A stretch of 39,302 nucleotides of DNA from Bacteroidota bacterium (lineage in GTDB: Bacteria; Bacteroidota; Bacteroidia; Flavobacteriales_D; Sanyastnellaceae). Below are positions 34,189 through 39,302 of this stretch, one piece after another (position 1 is the first letter of the stretch; each line of letters begins with the position of its first letter). The stretch is from contig VGFR01000005.1 of assembly GCA_016868835.1 (NCBI GenBank), forward strand, positions 1 to 39,302, written 5' to 3'. The notes beneath the pieces are model-generated. The model had not been told where the DNA came from and searched no databases. It saw only the letters and a program-made list of their open reading frames with translations. A program made the translations under genes and the position numbers.

Positions 34189-34443
34189 ATGTTGGAAATA
34201 ATAGCCCTTTTTTTATTGACCCGTGTAATAGGCGACCGCGCCGCCGAGAAAGGATACCGTGCTTGGGTCTACAAAATTTTAATGGTGGGACTGTGGTTTC
34301 TTTTGGAATCAATATTTTTCTTCTCTGGCTTGGTATTGTTCGGGCATAGCATTCCTGTCTATTTATTTGGTCTCTTTGGTGGGTTCACCGGATTTCTCAT
34401 TACCTTACTCATTGTTAAAAATTTGACAGACAAAAACAAATGA
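34189..34443 (+). CDS. Small membrane protein heading the MbnP/MbnH operon
   Basis: The 84 residues (MLEIIALFLLTRVIGDRAAE) have about three hydrophobic stretches: 2-12, 28-52 (YKILMVGLWFLLESIFFFSG) and 54-78 (VYLFGLFGGFTGFLITLLIV), with a charged loop between the first two. I do not recognise a family. It overlaps the MbnP-like gene by four bases (ATGA, 34440-34443), so it is translated with it, and it may be linked to copper or envelope function only by this context. Confidence 0.7.
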   Translation: MLEIIALFLLTRVIGDRAAEKGYRAWVYKILMVGLWFLLESIFFFSGLVLFGHSIPVYLFGLFGGFTGFLITLLIVKNLTDKNK

Positions 34444-35198
34444 AAAGAAATATGAAAAATTTACTTTTTCTAACCATTCTTTCAACCGCCGTATTCTTTG
34501 GATGCAGAAAAGACACTGAAATAAAATGTAAAAATTATGTGTCTGTCCATTTCAACAACCATGTAAGCGGAAATGATATTTTGTTCGACACTCTCGCATA
34601 TACCAACGCTGCGGGAGAATTGTTCTCCTTTTCAATTCTCAAATATTATGTCTCGCATGTAACCCTAGTTCAAGACAATGGAAACAAAGTAGAATTGTAT
34701 GCCCATGAACTAATTGATGAGGCAAATGAACTATCTACGTTTCTTGATCGAATTGAAATTCCTGAAGGCCATTACACCACTATAGAATTTAATTTAGGTG
34801 TAGATTCAATTCACAATCACTCGGGTGATCAAGTGGGAGATTTGGACCCAATCAACGGCATGATCTGGACTTGGAATACAGGTTACATTTTTTACAAGCA
34901 CGAAGGAAATTTCATTTCGTCTACGAGTGGCAGCGCTCAACCTTTGGTTTATCATTATGGCACCGATAACGGTCTACTTTCTTTAGCATTACCTATTTCC
35001 ATGCATGCGTTCAATTCCAATCACAGCATCCGAATTGATTTCGACATCAACAAAGCATACGGAGTCAACGGAGTTCTTATTCCCTTCACTAACAACAACA
35101 ACCACCAAAGCGTTAGTGTAGACGATCTGCCTTGGATCAACAAAATGAAAGATAACTTCGGACAATCTTTCGGTGCGTCTGTTTTTACCTTTGAATAA
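34440..35198 (+). CDS. MbnP-like lipoprotein
   Basis: The 252 residues have a lipoprotein signal (STAVFFGC, C22) and a beta-rich domain: VSVHFNNHVSGNDILFDTL, FSFSILKYYVSHVTLVQDNG, EIPEGHYTTIEFNLGVDSIHN and MIWTWNTGYIFYKHEGNF (W143, W145). These blocks match the MbnP family, copper-binding periplasmic proteins paired with the MauG-like MbnH. In the methanotroph system MbnH oxidises a tryptophan of MbnP to kynurenine for copper binding. The MWxW-like segment is where the modified residue might lie, but this is inference. The next gene encodes the di-heme partner and overlaps it by one base. Confidence 0.85.
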   Translation: MKRNMKNLLFLTILSTAVFFGCRKDTEIKCKNYVSVHFNNHVSGNDILFDTLAYTNAAGELFSFSILKYYVSHVTLVQDNGNKVELYAHELIDEANELSTFLDRIEIPEGHYTTIEFNLGVDSIHNHSGDQVGDLDPINGMIWTWNTGYIFYKHEGNFISSTSGSAQPLVYHYGTDNGLLSLALPISMHAFNSNHSIRIDFDINKAYGVNGVLIPFTNNNNHQSVSVDDLPWINKMKDNFGQSFGASVFTFE

Positions 35199-36223
35199 TG
35201 AAATCAGGATTATACATTCTCATATTCACGGCATTTCTTGCCTCTTGCAAGCCAGAAGTGGAAGAACCTGTATACGGAACTCCTTACACTTTGGTCATTC
35301 CGCAAGGACTTCCAAACATGGCTATTCCCGCCAACAACCCCATGACTTATGAAGGAATTGCATTGGGGAAAAGGCTGTTTTATGATCCTATTTTATCTGG
35401 AGATAATACACAAAGCTGTGCTAGTTGTCACTTACAAATCAACGGATTTACGGACCCCAATCAATTCAGCACAGGAATTGATGGTGTGCAGGGAAACAGA
35501 AATGCAATGCCATTAATCAATCTGGGATGGCAAACTAAATTTTTCTGGGATGGTGGAGCGAATGGTTTGGAAAGTCAAGTTTTAGGGCCCATCACTAATC
35601 CAATTGAAATGCACGAAGATCTTGCGAATGCTATTGCAGAACTTTCAGCCGATTCAGATTACCCTTCCCTTTTTAAAGCTGCGTTTGGTTCTGAGGAAAT
35701 CACTTCTCAATCAATCATGCGTGCCATTGCTCAATTTGAAAGAACATTGATTTCAGGAAATTCCAAGTATGATAAATACATCCGTGGCGAAGTGCAATTG
35801 ACCCAACAAGAATTAGACGGCTTGAACCTTTTTTCTGATATGGACAAAGGAGATTGTGTGCATTGCCATGTCATGGGGTCTACCTTCAGTGATTTCGAAT
35901 TCCGCAATACGGGATTAGATAGTATTTACACTGATGCAGGAAGATATCTCATTACGTTAAATGAAAATGACCGCGGAAAATTCAAAACACCCTCACTTAG
36001 AAATATAGAATTAACAGCACCCTACATGCATGATGGGCGTTTTCAAACTTTATTGGAATGTGTTCAGCATTACAACACTGGATTTCACTACAGTCAAAAT
36101 CTAGATCCGAATTTATTCTTCGCTACCAAAGGTAGAATGACCATTCAAGAAATGGAAGCCATTGTGGCTTTTATGAAAACATTAACCGATACCGAATTCA
36201 TAACCAATCCTGCATTTCACTAA
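35198..36223 (+). CDS. Di-heme cytochrome c peroxidase / MbnH-MauG family lipoprotein
   Basis: The 341 residues carry a lipoprotein signal (TAFLASC, C17) and two heme c sites, CASCH (74-78) and CVHCH (220-224). FFWDGG (W118), NPIEM and APYMHDGRF (M277) are conserved in bacterial di-heme peroxidases and the MauG/MbnH relatives. The family uses H2O2 or high-valent hemes to oxidise a substrate or a protein partner. Placement immediately after the MbnP-like gene favours MbnH-type modification of MbnP over general peroxide detoxification. A true peroxidase cannot be excluded. It is lipid-anchored in the periplasm. Confidence 0.9.
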   Translation: MKSGLYILIFTAFLASCKPEVEEPVYGTPYTLVIPQGLPNMAIPANNPMTYEGIALGKRLFYDPILSGDNTQSCASCHLQINGFTDPNQFSTGIDGVQGNRNAMPLINLGWQTKFFWDGGANGLESQVLGPITNPIEMHEDLANAIAELSADSDYPSLFKAAFGSEEITSQSIMRAIAQFERTLISGNSKYDKYIRGEVQLTQQELDGLNLFSDMDKGDCVHCHVMGSTFSDFEFRNTGLDSIYTDAGRYLITLNENDRGKFKTPSLRNIELTAPYMHDGRFQTLLECVQHYNTGFHYSQNLDPNLFFATKGRMTIQEMEAIVAFMKTLTDTEFITNPAFH

Positions 36224-37561
36224 TTTATTTCCATTCGCTTTACAATTACACCCTGATCTGTTTGAATGGTTAATGTATAAATACCTCGAGCATATTCAGC
36301 CAAGTCAAGAGATACGTAATTAGCGTTTGAAATGAATTTCTCCATTACCAATTGCCCACTCATGTTATGCATGCGTATAGCGCTCATGGAATTATTTTCA
36401 TTCACTTGAATGGAAAGGTTTCCATCAGTAGGGTTTGGATAAATGCTGGCATTCAATGATTCAACGAGGTCTATGGAAGCTGAAAAACACACATTGACGT
36501 TATCAATGTAAAAATTGTTTCCCCAACGACCTCTGTTTTGAAAAGCAATTAATATCTCTTCACTACTTTCAGGCAAATCAATAAGTTCTGAGCGCCATTG
36601 TGCTGCTGTAGGAATAAATAAATCAGTGGTGGCAGGAGCGGTAGATAAAGTTCCCCCTCCCTTTACCCACAACTCTTCCCACGTATCTCCGCAATCTGTA
36701 CTGAATAACACGGCCAAAGTATCTGAATATTGCCCACCATATTCGGCATATGCTACATCAAAAGCAAGGCTCCAATTATTCAATGGATCTAATATTTGTT
36801 TTTCAAGAATAATCTCGTCGCGTTCACCTTGCACATCAATCCAATAATTTTCAAAAGCAAATACAACATTTGGTTGTGTTGGATGAAATGCAAATTCCCA
36901 AACGCTAACGTTTAATGATATAAACCAAGAAGCACCCACAATACTCCAATTAACACCCCCATCAACGCTCTTGTAAATATCATTTGCACCACTAAACAAG
37001 ACAACATTCACATCTGTAGGGTGACACGCAACTGAAGAAACACCTCCTAAAACGATATTTTTTGTAACGAATTCCCATGAATTACCTGCATCTATTGATT
37101 TATATAGTCCGCCAGATTCAGTTCCACAGAAAAGCACATCATGATTAACAGAACTTCTGTCATGGCAGTATACATTAGAATGCTCACTAATTGGAGTTAC
37201 ATTTCCATCAGAAGTGTAATGAACGTTTGGGCCACAATAGCTCCAGATTGATCCACCACCTTTCTTCTCTTGTTTTATTCGATCAATCTTCAAATCAATT
37301 CCATTTGAATCAATATTCCCTTTCATACCATTTACCCAACGCTTGTAGTATTGCGTATGGACGGTCTTTTCAAACTGATGCGACGCGAAGTATTTCTCGT
37401 AAGCCATTTTAACTTCTATTGGATTAGCTCCTTCAGCATACATTAAGCTCGCCCAATTCGGCAAATGGGGATCATTTCTGAAGTTTTTTTGCCAAATGCA
37501 ATTGAGCCCACCCAACAAGAGTTGAGTATATAAAAAGAATTGAGAGTATGTATTTGTGCAT
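36220..37561 (-). pseudogene. T9SS cargo protein with Asp-box repeats, apparent single-base frameshift
   Basis: A signal peptide (MHKYILSILFIYSTLVGWAQ) starts at 37561, 19 bases after the yifB stop, but its frame ends soon after at a TGA. The rest of the protein (WQKNFRNDPHLPNWASL to the C-terminus) reads in another frame. The span is 1342 bases, one more than a multiple of three, and removing one base near 37484-37512 restores about 446 residues. The body has Asp-box motifs (KSIDAGNSW, KSVDGGVNW, STDCGDTW), a jelly-roll-like domain (about 270-370) and a type A T9SS sorting domain (SIYPNPTDGNLSIQ). It may be a true mutant, a phase-variable gene or a sequencing error. Confidence 0.8.
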
Positions 37562-37580
37562 ACCCAAATATACAAGCAGA

Positions 37581-39122
37581 TTATGCAGTAACTCCCCAAT
37601 TTTCTTTATCAAGACTTCGATATTGTATCGCCTCAGAAATATGCGTTGCAGTAATTCGTTCCACACCTTCCAAATCGGCAATTGTTCTCGCCACTTTCAC
37701 TATTCTATGGTATGCCCTTGCGGATAATTTTAATCGATTCATTGCGAGATTCAATATGTTCTTCGAGTCTTCATCCAATGCACAATGTTTCTCCATCTCT
37801 GCACTTCCCATTTGGGCATTGTAGTGGATTTTCGACCCTTCAAATCTTCTTGACTGAATCCTTCGCGATTGCGTTACACGATCTCGAATTTCTGAACTCC
37901 CTTCACCCTTTTCAATTTTCTGAAGTTGTGAAAAACTAACCGGAGTCACTTCAACATGCAAATCAATTCGGTCCAACAACGGACCACTAATCTTATTGAG
38001 ATATCGCTGAACCGCCCCAGGAGGACATGAACATTCTTTATCTGGATGATTAAAATACCCACAGGGACACGGATTCATAGATGCAACTAGCATAAAGCTC
38101 GCAGGAAATTCAACCGAGAATTTACTCCTTGAAATACACACATTGCGCTCCTCTAAAGGCTGTCGCATGACTTCCAAAACCGTTCTTTTGAATTCAGGAA
38201 GCTCATCTAAAAATAAAACTCCATTATGAGCCAATGAAATCTCACCAGGTTGAGGAAAGGAACCTCCGCCAACCAAAGCTACGTCACTTATGCTGTGGTG
38301 TGGATTTCGGAAAGGTCTATTCACAACCAACTCATCTGATCGCTTCATCTTTCCAGCCACGCTGTGAATTTTAGTCGTTTCCAACGCCTCTTCGAGTGAG
38401 AGGGGTGGCAGTATTGAAGGCAATCGTTTGGCTAACATCGTTTTTCCCGCTCCCGGTGGTCCACTCAACATAATATTATGCACCCCGGCAGCGGCTATTT
38501 CAAAAGCTCTCTTCAAGCCAGCCTGACCCTTTACATCTTCAAAATCAAAGCTAAATTTCGTTGTCTGCAATTCCGAAAATCGATCCTTGTCAAAAGGGAA
38601 ATAACTTAACGAATGATTCCCATTAAAAAACTCAACCACCTCTCGAATGTGGCGAGCTCCGTATACCTTCAAATCATCAACTACGGAACACTCTTGGGCA
38701 TTTTCAAACGGCACAATGATTCCCTTGAAATCATCTCGTGCCGCCTGAATAGCCATCGGTAAACCGCCCCGGATGGGTCGTATAGACCCATCCAAAGACA
38801 ATTCACCCATGATCACATAACCGTCCAATTCCTCAGACTTCATCTGACCCGTTGCTGCCAACAATCCCAACGCAAGCGGCAAATCATATGCTGTTCCCTC
38901 CTTCCGAATATCAGCCGGAGCCATGTTAATGGTGTAATTTCTTACAGGATGCTTAAGATCACTGTTAATCAAAGCAGCACGTATACGCTGCTGCGCTTCT
39001 TTAACTGCTGCATCTGGTAGTCCTACCATACTCACCAAGGTCCCCTTATCAGCGTTTACCTCAATCGCAATCTTATAGGCATTCACACCATAGACCGCAC
39101 TTCCGAATGTTCTTGCTAACAT
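37581..39122 (-). CDS. YifB/ComM family Mg-chelatase-like AAA+ ATPase
   Basis: ComM is a DNA-branch-migrating helicase that helps natural transformation in gammaproteobacteria. The ATG at 39122 (MLARTFGSAVYG) is the family-typical start and gives 513 residues. The N-terminal Lon-protease-like domain (about 1-170) contains the inactive S5-fold. The AAA+ domain has Walker A GPPGAGKT (221-228), Walker B VLFLDELP (302-309) and a four-cysteine motif CxC (352, 354) and CxC (364, 366). The C-terminal Mg-chelatase-like helical domain ends LEGVERITATHISEAIQYR. It is the first gene of a unit with the frameshifted T9SS protein. Confidence 0.93.
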   Translation of the reverse strand: MLARTFGSAVYGVNAYKIAIEVNADKGTLVSMVGLPDAAVKEAQQRIRAALINSDLKHPVRNYTINMAPADIRKEGTAYDLPLALGLLAATGQMKSEELDGYVIMGELSLDGSIRPIRGGLPMAIQAARDDFKGIIVPFENAQECSVVDDLKVYGARHIREVVEFFNGNHSLSYFPFDKDRFSELQTTKFSFDFEDVKGQAGLKRAFEIAAAGVHNIMLSGPPGAGKTMLAKRLPSILPPLSLEEALETTKIHSVAGKMKRSDELVVNRPFRNPHHSISDVALVGGGSFPQPGEISLAHNGVLFLDELPEFKRTVLEVMRQPLEERNVCISRSKFSVEFPASFMLVASMNPCPCGYFNHPDKECSCPPGAVQRYLNKISGPLLDRIDLHVEVTPVSFSQLQKIEKGEGSSEIRDRVTQSRRIQSRRFEGSKIHYNAQMGSAEMEKHCALDEDSKNILNLAMNRLKLSARAYHRIVKVARTIADLEGVERITATHISEAIQYRSLDKENWGVTA

Positions 39123-39302
39123 GCTTTTTTTTCGCAAAGCAAATCTCTCGTTCGCACGAAAAAAAAATGTGTTTATGTGAAATACAAATGTGAACTACAC
39201 CAAAAGCAATGACAAAAGCTCATTTAATACACATAAGAATACATACACTATCTGTGTTGAAATCCTCATCTAAAGAAATATTCCGTAAATATAATTAATT
39301 AC
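39123..39302. other. AT-rich intergenic region upstream of yifB
   Basis: This 180-base stretch has no supported gene. It contains poly-A/T runs (nine A at about 39160) and probably the yifB promoter, but I find no clear TAnnTTTG box. It runs off the right edge of the window. Confidence 0.6.

Noticed and set aside
39203-39277. Minus-strand 24-residue open frame beginning ATGAGGATTTC near the right edge
   Set aside because: It is very short, has no family signature or promoter box, and is compatible with chance in AT-rich DNA.

Overview
The window is chromosomal DNA of a Bacteroidetes bacterium, most likely order Flavobacteriales near the Crocinitomicaceae/Cryomorphaceae. The evidence is low GC, no Shine-Dalgarno sites of note, recurrent TAnnTTTG promoter boxes, two proteins with type IX secretion (T9SS) C-terminal domains, an IPExxxVDY protein upstream of pyruvate kinase, DUF5522 and DUF5684 proteins, and an FtsZ with the long Bacteroidetes tail. 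I see no prophage, insertion sequence, CRISPR array or obviously transferred island. No gap between genes exceeds 300 bases; the longest are 5676-5850, 33298-33452 and 39123-39302.

Layout. 1-3691 (minus): pyruvate dehydrogenase E1 alpha and E2 (E2 runs off the left edge), then a cyclophilin lipoprotein overlapping pheS. 3753-5238: a small lipoprotein, a conserved unknown and a secreted TonB-C protein. 5235-7680: a Fur-family regulator divergent from a solitary ftsZ. 7683-13495: metG, an LD-carboxypeptidase, an IPExxxVDY gene with pyk, and a PLP-dependent deaminase/desulfhydrase relative. 13505-16384: a 55-residue DUF5522 gene, a long-form urocanate hydratase, a DUF5684 membrane protein and a small lipoprotein. 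16517-20949: aroB, valS and a secreted alpha/beta hydrolase. 21044-24755: an operon of tonB, a small membrane protein, a PstS-like lipoprotein and a TPR lipoprotein, closed by a strong terminator. 24851-28013: an acidic unknown, rsmI and lysS, with start and stop codons overlapping. 28006-33297 (minus): a 637-residue T9SS cargo protein followed directly by a 1125-residue predicted outer-membrane barrel. 33343-33414: tRNA-Arg(CCU). 33453-34133: CAP-domain protein. 34189-36223: a small membrane protein, an MbnP-like lipoprotein and an MbnH/MauG-like di-heme protein. 36220-39122 (minus): yifB/comM followed by a frameshifted T9SS protein.

Most of the window is housekeeping: central carbon metabolism, four aminoacyl-tRNA synthetases, division and the shikimate pathway. 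The accessory interest is at the cell surface: two TonB-type proteins, the PstS-like/TPR operon, the T9SS cargo and the MbnP/MbnH pair.

Two genome-scale patterns stand out. First, a TAnnTTTG/TAnnTTCG box ends 4-6 bases before at least seven start codons, which suggests leaderless transcription. Second, in four convergent pairs the intrinsic terminator of the plus-strand gene lies inside the coding end of its minus-strand neighbour. I found no clearly new multi-gene system; the closest candidates are the MbnP/MbnH operon and the TonB/PstS-like/TPR operon.
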